From UBA4582 sp047630175 (lineage in GTDB: Bacteria > Pseudomonadota > Gammaproteobacteria > Pseudomonadales > Azotimanducaceae), in assembly GCA_047630175.1 (NCBI GenBank), contig JBLHVI010000018.1:1-52533 (forward strand): a stretch of DNA of 52,533 nt. Reading direction: 5' to 3'. Below are positions 34,203-42,369 of this stretch, one piece after another. Made by a program: the position numbers and the translations under genes. Numbering within the stretch: position 1 is the first letter of the stretch; every line of letters starts with the position of its first letter. The notes below the pieces were generated by a model. That model ran no database searches, was not told the origin of the DNA, and saw only the letters and a program-made list of their open reading frames with translations.

Positions 34203-34741
34203 GAAGTATGGGCAAAATTCTTTTTGCTAATCATAACGACATGTACGTGCTGAAGTTCGAAGGTGATGTCAGGGTGTGTTTAGGCCCTACCATCTCGACA
34301 TTCCTCAACAGCATTCATCGAGACTGCGGTATAAACGGCACGGTGATTGATCTGCGGCAGGCAACGGGTATCGACAGCACGAGCCTGGGGCTACTGGCAA
34401 AAATTTCTTTGCGTTGCCAAGAGCAATTAGAGCGACTACCCACGATTGTTTCCACCAATGAAGATATCACCCGCCTTTTGTACAGCATGGGTTTCGACAA
34501 ACTCTTTGTTATCGATGACGACGCCAGCCGGTGCTGTGATGATGTCACCGAACTACCTGCACAGATTGTTTCAGATAGCGTGCTTCGGGAGCAGGTGATT
34601 GAAGCTCACCGGGCCTTGATGAACCTCAATGAGACAAATCTAGTTGCGTTTAAAGATCTGGTTAATGCGCTTCAACAGGAGCAAGACACAAGCTCTGCTG
34701 CAGTATCGCAGCCTATGAATAAAGCAGTAGGTCGACGCTAG
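34199..34741 (+). CDS. STAS-domain anti-sigma-factor antagonist
   Basis: 180 residues. Residues about 1-105 form a STAS domain: ILFANHNDMYVLKFEGDVRVCLGPTISTFLN, then GTVIDLRQATGIDSTSLGLLAKISLRC, where the Ser/Thr cluster after the Asp is the usual phosphorylation site, and IVSTNEDITRLLYSMGFDKLF. The tail of about 75 residues is helical and not a known domain. Its ATG overlaps the phosphatase stop, so the phosphatase most likely dephosphorylates this protein. The kinase/anti-sigma member of the partner switch is not in this window. Confidence 0.9.
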   Translation: MRSMGKILFANHNDMYVLKFEGDVRVCLGPTISTFLNSIHRDCGINGTVIDLRQATGIDSTSLGLLAKISLRCQEQLERLPTIVSTNEDITRLLYSMGFDKLFVIDDDASRCCDDVTELPAQIVSDSVLREQVIEAHRALMNLNETNLVAFKDLVNALQQEQDTSSAAVSQPMNKAVGRR

Positions 34742-34756
34742 TCAGGTGATAAAATC

Positions 34757-35212
34757 TCACAGGCCTTGATGTTCTCTGGCCCTGATCTTGGCTTTGATAA
34801 AGTCAGAATGGGATACATGCAATAAGCCCGAAACCTTACGAATAAACTGTTCTTCATATTTGTCAATACGTCCATCGGCGAAAGCCACCAGCCATAGATT
34901 TTCTGTTAGCTGAATCTTATCGTCGTGTGAATAGTGCTCATTAACCAATTGTGTGAACTGGAACACGTCGTGAGCTTGATCTGATGCTTGGCCGGCGAGT
35001 TCGATGAGTGCTTGCAAGTCAGCTTCATCAAGATCGAAGGTATCTCTTAGCATGGCGACGATGACGGCCTGTTCCAGGTCATCCGCTTCAAAGTCGGCTC
35101 GGGACAATTCTAGAAGCAGGGCGCACGTGGCGAATTGTACGGATTGGCCGGTATCTTGATCGCTTACTGGCATTAGTTTTTCGTCAAAAAATTTCTTGAT
35201 CTTGTCGAGCAT
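34757..35212 (-). CDS. TerB-like (tellurite-resistance fold) protein
   Basis: 151 residues. Helical TerB/DjlA-N fold: ATCALLLELSRADFEADDLEQAVIVAMLRDTFDLDEADLQALIELA, then NLWLVAFADGRIDKYEEQFIRKVSGLLHVSHSDFIKAK, with paired acidic motifs (ADFEADDLE and ADGRIDKYE) typical of TerB. Function in this branch unknown. No ter operon is present. Transcribed after dusA with 10 bp between; convergent with the STAS gene, 15 bp apart without a visible terminator. Confidence 0.87.
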   Translation of the reverse strand: MLDKIKKFFDEKLMPVSDQDTGQSVQFATCALLLELSRADFEADDLEQAVIVAMLRDTFDLDEADLQALIELAGQASDQAHDVFQFTQLVNEHYSHDDKIQLTENLWLVAFADGRIDKYEEQFIRKVSGLLHVSHSDFIKAKIRAREHQGL

Positions 35213-35222
35213 AATTTGGTTA

Positions 35223-36353
35223 CTACCTCTGTTTCATCTGAGCGATGTATATATTGTCTGACGTCTCAACGTTGCTGAGCCCTGCCTCATGTAATGCCCG
35301 CTTTACAACACCGACATCGGCATTTGCTTCAAACATGTGAGCACCGAGTTCGCGGCGGAACGTGCGGGCACCGCGCATACCCGTAAACCAGCCCATCAGG
35401 TGTCGGACCATATGCCTGAACGGCTCGCCATCAGCCTGCTGTCGCTCCATGTAATCCATATACTGTTGCAGTACTGTCATTCTGTCTATGGCTTCGTGTT
35501 TGTAAAGGGCCGCATCAAGCTCGGCTAACAGCCAAGGATTCGCGTAGGGTGCTCGCCCCAGCATCAAGCCATCAACTTTTGGCAACAGCGCCAGTGCCGA
35601 CTCAACGTCGTTGATACCGCCATTGAGAATAAATTGGCAATCCGGAAAGGCATGCCGAATTTTGTACACAAAATCGTATTTCAACGGCGGAATCTCGCGG
35701 TTTTCCTTAGGCGACAAACCACCCAAGATAGCCTTCCGAGCATGGATAATGAATATCCGGCAACCTGCTGCGTGAACGGTGTCGATGAAGTGGTAGAAGT
35801 GTTCGTAGTGGTCCATGTCGTCGATACCGATGCGCGTCTTTACGGTTACTGGGATCTTGACCTGAGCTTGCATGGCGGCAACGCAATCAGCGACGAGGTG
35901 AGGTGTCGCCATAAGCGCTGCGCCGATACCTCCGGACTGGACCCGGCTACTGGGGCAACCGACATTAATGTTCACTTCTTGGTAGCCCGCATCCTCTACC
36001 ATCTGTGCGCACTGGCTTAAGTGTTTAGGGTCGTTACCGCCCAATTGCACCGCGCACGGCTCATCACCACCGTGCAGCAGAAACTTGTCAGCTCTATTGT
36101 AGATTAGTGCGCCGGTCACCAGCATTTCGGAGTACATCAGGGTGTTGGGCGACAGTAACCGGAATAAATAACGGCAATGGCGGTCGGTACATCCCATCAT
36201 AGGCGCCAAACTAAGCGTTCTATCGAGAGGCGCTGGAACACTTTTGACGCGTGGGTTGGCAGTAATCTCGGTAGCAGGGCTATCGACATGTTTGACGACA
36301 TGTTTGACGACATGTCTATCGACAGGGCTGGTGACAGGGACGGTTTCGGGCAT
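35223..36353 (-). CDS. dusA: tRNA-dihydrouridine(20/20a) synthase DusA
   Basis: 376 residues from the ATG at 36353 (or 36365). Core: LSLAPMMGCTDRHCRYLFRLLSP, SEMLVTGALIYN, VQLGGNDPKHLSQCAQM, EVNINVGCPSSRVQSGGIGAALM (catalytic Cys), VTVKTRIGIDDMDHYE, IFIIHARKA and the DusA-specific KENREIPPLKYD. FMN enzyme that reduces U20/U20a in tRNA with NADPH. An N-terminal extension of about 35 residues before the core includes an HVVK repeat coded by 12-bp tandem units and looks dispensable; the true start could be further in. Confidence 0.94.
   Translation of the reverse strand: MPETVPVTSPVDRHVVKHVVKHVDSPATEITANPRVKSVPAPLDRTLSLAPMMGCTDRHCRYLFRLLSPNTLMYSEMLVTGALIYNRADKFLLHGGDEPCAVQLGGNDPKHLSQCAQMVEDAGYQEVNINVGCPSSRVQSGGIGAALMATPHLVADCVAAMQAQVKIPVTVKTRIGIDDMDHYEHFYHFIDTVHAAGCRIFIIHARKAILGGLSPKENREIPPLKYDFVYKIRHAFPDCQFILNGGINDVESALALLPKVDGLMLGRAPYANPWLLAELDAALYKHEAIDRMTVLQQYMDYMERQQADGEPFRHMVRHLMGWFTGMRGARTFRRELGAHMFEANADVGVVKRALHEAGLSNVETSDNIYIAQMKQR
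36285..36320. repeat. Three 12-bp tandem units in the 5' end of dusA
   Basis: GACATGTTTGAC twice (36285-36296, 36297-36308), then GACATGTCTATC (36309-36320). On the minus strand they encode the HVVKHVVKHVD segment before the conserved DusA core. In frame. Confidence 0.92.
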
Positions 36354-36550
36354 GATCAATCGCAATTAAAGGCTAATAGCCAACAGTGTAACATCTGCTG
36401 CCTTTCGCGGAGTAGTGGGGTCGGAGTAGAATAGTGTTTTGTAAGATTCAAAACGCGTCAAAAATTATGATCCATCGAGAACAGGGTCGGAGTGTATTAA
36501 ATGTGTGCAGTCACCGCCTGCACTAATCGCCAGTATTACGGAAACACAAC

Positions 36551-38074
36551 ATGAAGGAAGTTAAGACAGTTAGAACCCGAGTGGCGCCGTCACCCACCGG
36601 TGATCCCCACGTGGGCACCGCCTATATGGCCTTGTTTAGCTTATGTTTTGCGCGTCAGCACGGTGGCCAATTCGTATTGCGTATTGAAGACACAGATGCA
36701 GCCCGCAGTACGCCCGAATCTGAAGCTAAAATACTTGACTCGCTGCGGTGGTTGGGGCTGGACTGGGATGAAGGCCCGGACAAAGGAGGGTCTTTTGGGC
36801 CCTACCGACAGAGTGAGCGTAAGTCGATTTATGGTGGTTATGTTCAAACCCTGATTGATGCAGGCCATGCTTTTCCTTGCTTTTGCACCGCAAAGCGCCT
36901 GGACGAGATGCGCCGCGAGCAGATGCAGCGGGGCGAGACGGCGCGTTATGATGGTCATTGCATGGACATCAATCCAGCTGATGGGCAAGCGCGGCGGGCT
37001 GTTGAAAACCATGTGGTGCGCATGAAAGTGCCTGACACCGGCACCTGTGTCGTCAACGATCGGCTGCGCGGTGATATTGAGATTGATTGGTCGCAGATTG
37101 ATATGCAGGTTTTGCTCAAGTCAGACGGCAACCCGACCTACCACTTGGCGGTCGTGGTGGATGACCATTTGATGGAGATCACCCACATTATTCGTGGTGA
37201 AGAGTGGATTAACTCAGCCCCCAAACATGTGTTGCTATATCAGTATTTCGGCTGGGAGATGCCGGAAATCATTCATATGCCGCTGTTGCGTAATCCCGAC
37301 AAGAGCAAACTCAGTAAGCGCAAAAATCCAACCAGCATCGGTTTTTACGAGCGCATGGGATTTCTGCCCGAGGCTGTGTTGAATTATCTGGGGATGCTTG
37401 GCTGGAGTATGCCCGATGGCGAAGAAAAGTTTACTCTTGACGAGATGGTGGCCAGTTTTGATTTAAGTCGTATTTCGTTGGGTGCGCCGGTATTTGATGT
37501 CGCCAAGTTGAAATGGCTTAATGGCCGCTGGTTGCGCGAGAGCCTTGATGACGAAGCTTTCGCAGACAAGATGATCGCATGGGCCTACAACCGCGATAAT
37601 TTGCTCAAGGTGATACCACTGATCAAAGAGCGGGTCGACGTGTTTTCTGATGTGGCGCCTTTGGCCGCGTTTTTGGTGGATGGTCTGCCATTTTTTGATG
37701 AGACCGCGTTCAACACGAAAAACACGACTGTTGAAGAAATCAAACGTATCCTGCAGTTTGTTGTCTGGCGCTGTGAGGCCCTTAACGACTGGCAGCGTGA
37801 CAATCTAAGCCAGTTGTTTGCCGAACTCGCTGAGGTGCTGCAATTAAAAATAAGGGATGTGTTGGGGCCCGTTTTCATTGCGATATCCGGTAAGCCTGTA
37901 GCGCCACCTCTGTTCGATTCGATGGCGCTAATTGGTCCTGACATGAGTCGCGCGCGGCTGCGGCATGCCCTTGACGTGCTCGGCGGCGTATCGAAAAAGC
38001 AGTTGAAGAAACTCGAGAAAGACTACGCGAGTTTGCCTGCTGCAGTGAGGCAAAGCGCAGGGGGAGACAGTTGA
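36551..38074 (+). CDS. gltX: Glutamyl-tRNA synthetase
   Basis: 507 residues. Class I signatures: VAPSPTGDPHVGTAYMAL (HIGH variant HVGT at 20-23) and DKSKLSKRKNPTS (KLSKR at 253-257). A zinc site CFCTAKRLDEM...ARYDGHC (Cys-x-Cys, Tyr, Cys) is kept as in E. coli GltX. The C-terminal helical anticodon-binding domain ends VSKKQLKKLEKDYASLPAAV. It charges tRNA-Glu. No glutamine-specific (GlnS) neighbour to decide discrimination. Its stop overlaps the next gene, so it is co-translated with fghA. Confidence 0.96.
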   Translation: MKEVKTVRTRVAPSPTGDPHVGTAYMALFSLCFARQHGGQFVLRIEDTDAARSTPESEAKILDSLRWLGLDWDEGPDKGGSFGPYRQSERKSIYGGYVQTLIDAGHAFPCFCTAKRLDEMRREQMQRGETARYDGHCMDINPADGQARRAVENHVVRMKVPDTGTCVVNDRLRGDIEIDWSQIDMQVLLKSDGNPTYHLAVVVDDHLMEITHIIRGEEWINSAPKHVLLYQYFGWEMPEIIHMPLLRNPDKSKLSKRKNPTSIGFYERMGFLPEAVLNYLGMLGWSMPDGEEKFTLDEMVASFDLSRISLGAPVFDVAKLKWLNGRWLRESLDDEAFADKMIAWAYNRDNLLKVIPLIKERVDVFSDVAPLAAFLVDGLPFFDETAFNTKNTTVEEIKRILQFVVWRCEALNDWQRDNLSQLFAELAEVLQLKIRDVLGPVFIAISGKPVAPPLFDSMALIGPDMSRARLRHALDVLGGVSKKQLKKLEKDYASLPAAVRQSAGGDS

Positions 38075-38937
38075 GCGACAGAGAATTGATTCAAGCCCTT
38101 GATAGTCACTTATGTTTTGGTGGTCAACAGTTGCGCTACAGTCACGCATCTGAGGCGCTGGGATGTGACATGACATTCTCGATCTATCTGCCACCTCAGG
38201 CGCAGCAGGGCAGTGTGCCCGTGTTGTACTGGCTCTCTGGGCTGACCTGTACGGACGAAAACTTTGTTACCAAGGCCGGCGCACAGGCGGCGGCTGCGCG
38301 GTTAGGAATTGCTATTGTCTGCCCTGACACCAGTCCTCGTGGCAGCCTTGTGCCGGATGATCCGGATGCGAGTTGGGACTTCGGTTTGGGTGCAGGCTTT
38401 TATGTCAACGCGACACAAGCACCGTGGCGCGAACACTATCAGATGTATGATTATATCAACAAGGAGTTGCCAGCAGTTATTAACCAGGCGTTTCCGATTG
38501 ATTCCAATCGAGTTGCTATTTCTGGTCATTCCATGGGAGGCCATGGGGCCCTGACAGTCGCATTGAAAAATCCTACGAAATTTCGTAGCGTTTCTGCTTT
38601 TGCGCCCATCGTTTCGCCGCTACATTGTCCGTGGGGAGATAAGGCCCTGAGGTTATTTCTGGGTGACGACAAAAGCGCTTGGGCTGAATATGATAGCTGC
38701 TCGCTGCTCTTGGCTACCGGGGCAGATGAGCCGCGTTTACCGATACTTATTGATCAGGGCACCGCTGATCATTTTCTTGAAGTCCAGCTGCAGACCCAAC
38801 GCTTTGTTTCAGCGGCGAGCAAGGCCAACTACCCTGTTGAAGTGCGAATGCAAGGCGGTTATGACCATTCGTTTTTCTTTATTGCGAGTTTTATTGATGA
38901 ACATTTGGCGTTTCACGCGCGTCATTTGTTAGCCTAG
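38071..38937 (+). CDS. fghA: S-formylglutathione hydrolase
   Basis: 288 residues. Esterase D family: VLYWLSGLTCTDENFVTKAGAQ, CPDTSPRG, DDPDASWDFGLGAGFYVNATQAPW, nucleophile GHSMGGHGAL, acid ILIDQGTADHF, and His in GGYDHSFFFIASFIDEH. It hydrolyses S-formylglutathione to formate in glutathione-dependent formaldehyde removal. The usual partner, the glutathione-dependent formaldehyde dehydrogenase, is not adjacent. The TTG start at 38071 overlaps the gltX TGA (TTGA) and has GGGGGAG just ahead, which decides it. Confidence 0.94.
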   Translation: MSDRELIQALDSHLCFGGQQLRYSHASEALGCDMTFSIYLPPQAQQGSVPVLYWLSGLTCTDENFVTKAGAQAAAARLGIAIVCPDTSPRGSLVPDDPDASWDFGLGAGFYVNATQAPWREHYQMYDYINKELPAVINQAFPIDSNRVAISGHSMGGHGALTVALKNPTKFRSVSAFAPIVSPLHCPWGDKALRLFLGDDKSAWAEYDSCSLLLATGADEPRLPILIDQGTADHFLEVQLQTQRFVSAASKANYPVEVRMQGGYDHSFFFIASFIDEHLAFHARHLLA

Positions 38938-38955
38938 ACGAGATATTTGTCTCGT
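38938..38955 (+). terminator. Small hairpin right after fghA
   Basis: ACGAGA (38938-38943) pairs TCTCGT (38950-38955) immediately after the fghA stop. No U-tract follows, so it may only protect the 3' end. Confidence 0.35.
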
Positions 38956-38973
38956 TAGAGAGGCTTCTATGCA

Positions 38974-39005
38974 GAAAAGGCGCAGACCATGCTTGGTCTG
39001 CGCCT
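38974..39005 (-). terminator. Terminator of the nitronate monooxygenase gene
   Basis: AGGCGCAGACCA (38978-38989) and TGGTCTGCGCCT (38994-39005) form a perfect 12-bp stem with loop TGCT. On the minus strand the stem is followed by TTTTCTGC-like U-rich sequence, so it mainly ends the minus-strand gene and may block read-through from fghA. Confidence 0.88.
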
Positions 39006-39027
39006 GCAAAGACGCGAATATAGTCTA

Positions 39028-39084
39028 TTTAAACTGAGCCTTCCTATTAAAACTGCGCCTTCTTGTTAAAACTGCGCCTTCGCA
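39028..39084. repeat. Three 19-bp tandem units at the end of the NMO gene
   Basis: TTTAAACTGAGCCTTCCTA (39028-39046), TTAAAACTGCGCCTTCTTG (39047-39065) and TTAAAACTGCGCCTTCGCA (39066-39084). On the minus strand the first-read copy holds the last codons Lys-Ala-Gln-Phe and the stop TAA; the other two lie beyond the stop and repeat these codons and the stop. Confidence 0.92.
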
Positions 39085-40037
39085 AGCCGATCTCTTGCGG
39101 TTGCATATTCATCGCGGAGACGTCCCACCAAATCACCTGCTGAAACAATACCGGTCACCGCGCCAATCCCTTGGCCACAACCCCAGATATCCTTCCATGC
39201 CTTGGCATCGGTGTCACCACCCGAGCCAAAGTTCATCTGTGACGGGTCGCTTTCAGGCAAGTTTGCGGGGTCGAGACCTGCAGCGGTAATAGACGGTGCC
39301 AGGTAGTTACCATGCACCCCAGTGAACAGGTTGGTGTAGACAATGTCACTGGCGGAATAATCCACCAGAGCTTGCTTGTAGGGCAAGTCGGCATTGGCTT
39401 CTTTGGTGGCAATAAACGCCGAGCCAATGTACGCCAGATCTGCGCCCATGGCTTGAGCTGCAAGCACTGCATCACCATGGGCGATAGCGCCAGACAACAA
39501 CACTGGGCCGTCAAACCATGTGCGAATTTCTTGAATCAAAGCGAAAGGTGACAGAGCGCCAGCATGGCCACCAGCACCGGCAGCCACAGCTATCAGGCCA
39601 TCGGCGCCTTTTTCTATGGCTTTCTTAGCAAAGCGGTTGTTAATGATGTCGTGTAGCACGATGCCGCCCCAGCCATGAACCTGATCATTGATGGCCTTCT
39701 GGGCGCCGAGCGACGTAATAACAATTGGGACCTTATATTTTTCACATAGGGCCATGTCCTCGTCTAAGCGGTTGTTTGAGCGGTGGACGATTTGATTGAC
39801 GGCAAAAGGTGCCGAAGGTGCGTCAGGATTGGCGGCGTCATACTCGGCCAACTCGGTGGTGATGCGCTGCAGCCACTCGTCTAGCATTTCAATGGGTCGC
39901 GCATTCAATGAAGGAAAAGAGCCTACTATGCCGGCCTTGCACTGGGCAATGACTAGGTCTGGGTTGGAAATAATAAACAGCGGCGCTGCTACGACGGGGA
40001 TACGCAACCGGCCGACCATGATCTCTGGAATTGCCAT
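39066..40037 (-). CDS. Nitronate monooxygenase family flavoprotein
   Basis: 323 residues from ATG 40037 (AGAGG 5 nt ahead). FMN-dependent TIM barrel of the 2-nitropropane dioxygenase family: RIPVVAAPLFIISNPDLVIAQCKAGIVGSFPSLNAR, GLIAVAAGAGGHAGALSPFALIQEI, GPVLLSGAIAHGDAVLAAQAMGADLAYIGSAFIATKEA. GGHAG is the typical FMN phosphate region. It would oxidise nitronates or act as an NADH:quinone-type reductase; not decidable by sequence. Divergent from a PadR regulator with a shared operator, so likely under its control. Confidence 0.9.
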   Translation of the reverse strand: MAIPEIMVGRLRIPVVAAPLFIISNPDLVIAQCKAGIVGSFPSLNARPIEMLDEWLQRITTELAEYDAANPDAPSAPFAVNQIVHRSNNRLDEDMALCEKYKVPIVITSLGAQKAINDQVHGWGGIVLHDIINNRFAKKAIEKGADGLIAVAAGAGGHAGALSPFALIQEIRTWFDGPVLLSGAIAHGDAVLAAQAMGADLAYIGSAFIATKEANADLPYKQALVDYSASDIVYTNLFTGVHGNYLAPSITAAGLDPANLPESDPSQMNFGSGGDTDAKAWKDIWGCGQGIGAVTGIVSAGDLVGRLRDEYATARDRLAKAQF

Positions 40038-40101
40038 ATAAACCTCTTTTTGATAAATGCTGAGTGATAAAGTTGTATGTGGCACGCATTGTTGCACAAG
40101 G

Positions 40102-40133
40102 AAATTATTATGCAACTAATTGCATAATAATTT
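40102..40133. promoter_or_regulatory. 32-bp perfect-arm palindrome, likely PadR operator
   Basis: AAATTATTATGCAA (40102-40115) is the exact reverse complement of TTGCATAATAATTT (40120-40133), with spacer CTAA. It lies 65 bp before the NMO start and 63 bp before the PadR start, midway between the divergent genes. The TATGCAA...TTGCATA core resembles dyads bound by PadR dimers. Confidence 0.75.
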
Positions 40134-40195
40134 TGCGTCTTTTTGTCCTGGACCTGTAGACTGGCAATCTACACAGCGCGACTTATTGGAAACTC

Positions 40196-40729
40196 ATGTC
40201 ATTGCCACACGCAATTTTGACTGCCCTGATCGAGGAAGACCTCACCGGCTATGCCCTTGCTAAGCAGTTTGATGTGTCCTTAGGTTTTTTCTGGCAGGCG
40301 TCACACCAGCAGATCTACCGTGAATTGAAGCGGCTGCACACCCAGGGCCAGATTGCTGTCGAAGAGGTTAGGCAGATGGGTAAACCAGATAAACGGGTTT
40401 ATTCGCTGACGGCCGACGGCCGTCGGGCTTTGGAAGACTGGGTGTTGGCACCGACACCAAGGCGTAACAATAAAGATGAGCTATTTATTAAGCTATACAA
40501 CATGGGCACTGTCCCCGTTGGGTCTATGCTCAGCGCCATTGCTGAACGTCGCCAGCAACATGAGCAGCGATTAGCCCTATATCGTAAAATTGAGCGTCGC
40601 AGCTATGCTAATCCGCCGGATTTGACCGCACATAAAAAAGGCGTCTATCTTGCTTTGCTCGCGGGTATTCGGCAGGAAGAAACAGCGCTAACCTGGTGTG
40701 ACGATGCGCTGCGACTTCTTCGGGCCTGA
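40196..40729 (+). CDS. PadR family transcriptional regulator
   Basis: 177 residues. Winged helix of PadR type: LPHAILTALIEEDLTGYALAKQFDVSLGFFWQASHQQIYRELKRLHTQGQIAVEE, wing KPDKRVYSLTADGRRALEDWV, then the VirR-like C-terminal helical domain (MLSAIAERRQQHEQRLALYRKIE). Most PadR proteins repress until they bind a small, often phenolic, ligand. Divergent from the NMO gene with a large palindrome between; it probably controls both. Confidence 0.93.
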   Translation: MSLPHAILTALIEEDLTGYALAKQFDVSLGFFWQASHQQIYRELKRLHTQGQIAVEEVRQMGKPDKRVYSLTADGRRALEDWVLAPTPRRNNKDELFIKLYNMGTVPVGSMLSAIAERRQQHEQRLALYRKIERRSYANPPDLTAHKKGVYLALLAGIRQEETALTWCDDALRLLRA

Positions 40730-40839
40730 TCTGCCTGTCGAAACCTCACCTTATGTGGCGCATCGTGCCGGGTCAGATACGCCCTTTTTGAGCCGATTTG
40801 GTGTACAGTACCGCCGAAGATTCATACACGGGCAAACCC

Positions 40840-42270
40840 ATGAAGCGCAGCACCATTTTTCTTTTTATATGCCTGTTGGCATCAACTTGGCGGGCCTCAG
40901 CCGAGACCGTCACAGTAAACACATCGCAGGGCAGCTTCGATATTCTGCTGCTGGAGGAAGACGCACCGTTGACGGTCGCCAACTTTCTGACTTATGTCAA
41001 CAGTGGTGCTTTTGACGGGACCTTTTTCCATCGCAGCATCCCTGATTTCATTTTGCAGGGCGGGGGTTTCGCGTTCGATCCTCTGACCGGTTCAGCACCG
41101 CATATTGCGACCAATGCGCCGGTGATCAACGAGTTCAAAATATCCAACACGCGCGGCACCGTTGCCATGGCGAAGGTGGGTGACGACCCGAATAGCGCCA
41201 CGAGTGAATGGTTTGTCAATTTGGTCGATAACGCCGCCAATTTGGATAGTCAAAACGAAGGTTTTACAGTTTTTGGCACCGTTGATGACGCTGGCATGGT
41301 TATTGTTGATGCCATTGCTGCGTTGCCGACATCAGCATTGAATGTTCCTGGGTCTAATGGTGCGTTGACTAATACGCCGACGGTAGATTTTACGGGCGTA
41401 GTTGATGAATCCATTTTCGTCACATTGAATAGCGTAACGAGCAGTAGCACCGTTGTACCTGTTGTTCCCATTCCACCTGTTGAGCCCCCTGTAGCGCCAA
41501 CAGCGCGTCTGGGTAATATCGCCTCGCGGGGGCCAGTACGATTGGATGATGAGGTGATGATCGGTGGTTTGGTCATCGGTGGCTCGACAACCAAACAGGT
41601 TGTTGTGCGTGCACGTGGTCCAAGCATGACTCAAATGGGTGTGCCGAATGTTCTCGCCGACCCGCAGTTGCAGCTGTTCTCTGGTACATCTTTACTCGCT
41701 GAGAATGACAATTGGCAGGATTACAGTTTGGCAGACCAGATACCCGTAAATCTGATGCCGACTGAAAGCCGCGAGGCGGCCATTCTTATTACGCTTGCGC
41801 CAGGGCCTTATACCGCTATCGTCAGCGGCGTCGGCAGGACTCAGGGCGTGGGTATTGTTGAGGTCTTCGAAGTCGCAGATACAGGCGTAACACGATTGAT
41901 TAATATCGCGACTCGGGGTTTTGTCGGTACGGGTGACGATGTATTAATCGGTGGCGTGATTATTGGTGGCACTGAGACTAAGACCCTGACCTTTCGAGCG
42001 CTTGGGCCAAGTATGGAAGCGCTGGGTGTGGCGGGTGCAATTGCTGATCCCGTCTTGGAATTGCTGGATGTCAATGGGGTGTTGATCGCCACTAATGATA
42101 ATTGGCAAGATGATGTCAATGTCAGCCAGTTACGTGCTGATTTGCAACCAACGGACACAAGAGAAGCCGTACTCACGCGAACGCTGACGCCCGGAAACTA
42201 TACCGCTATCGTTAGAGGCGTGAATAGCACGGTAGGCGTTGGTATTATTGAGGTGTTTGATCTCGATTAA
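40840..42270 (+). CDS. Exported cyclophilin peptidyl-prolyl isomerase with two beta-repeat domains
   Basis: 476 residues from ATG 40840. A signal peptide (STIFLFICLLASTWRASA) leads into a cyclophilin domain: VTVNTSQGSFDILLLEEDAPLTVANFLTYV, DGTFFHRSIPDFILQGGGF, NTRGTVAMAKVGDDPNSATSEWFVNL, FTVFGTV. A Pro-rich linker (VPVVPIPPVEPPVAP) joins two homologous domains of about 115 residues, each starting LGNIASRGP/LINIATRGF and including DDEVMIGGLVIGG/DDVLIGGVIIGG, RARGPSM/RALGPSM, NDNWQD and GIVEVF. Similar domains recur in exported proteins of Verrucomicrobia and Acidobacteria, from memory. It likely folds or anchors proteins outside the cytoplasm. Confidence 0.85.
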   Translation: MKRSTIFLFICLLASTWRASAETVTVNTSQGSFDILLLEEDAPLTVANFLTYVNSGAFDGTFFHRSIPDFILQGGGFAFDPLTGSAPHIATNAPVINEFKISNTRGTVAMAKVGDDPNSATSEWFVNLVDNAANLDSQNEGFTVFGTVDDAGMVIVDAIAALPTSALNVPGSNGALTNTPTVDFTGVVDESIFVTLNSVTSSSTVVPVVPIPPVEPPVAPTARLGNIASRGPVRLDDEVMIGGLVIGGSTTKQVVVRARGPSMTQMGVPNVLADPQLQLFSGTSLLAENDNWQDYSLADQIPVNLMPTESREAAILITLAPGPYTAIVSGVGRTQGVGIVEVFEVADTGVTRLINIATRGFVGTGDDVLIGGVIIGGTETKTLTFRALGPSMEALGVAGAIADPVLELLDVNGVLIATNDNWQDDVNVSQLRADLQPTDTREAVLTRTLTPGNYTAIVRGVNSTVGVGIIEVFDLD

Positions 42271-42332
42271 TACGATAGCTGAGGCAACCGCTGAGACGAT
42301 GGGCACTCGCATTGCTGCTGATTGTAAAAGGT

Positions 42333-42369
42333 CCGACTGAATAGTTTGTTTGGGTTCAGTCGGCTTTTT
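42333..42369 (+). terminator. Terminator of the cyclophilin gene, overlapping the thioesterase end
   Basis: CCGACTGAA (42333-42341) and TTCAGTCGG (42355-42363) form a perfect 9-bp stem followed by CTTTTT. The right arm covers the stop codon of the convergent thioesterase gene (stop at 42358-42356). Confidence 0.9.

Noticed and set aside
34757..35212. TerB-like gene as part of a tellurite-resistance/stress ter system
   Set aside because: No terC, terD, terE or associated genes nearby; TerB folds occur widely as single genes.
36285..36320. GACATGTTTGAC repeats considered as an operator or CRISPR-like array
   Set aside because: They lie inside the dusA frame, have no spacers and keep the reading frame; simple coding duplication.
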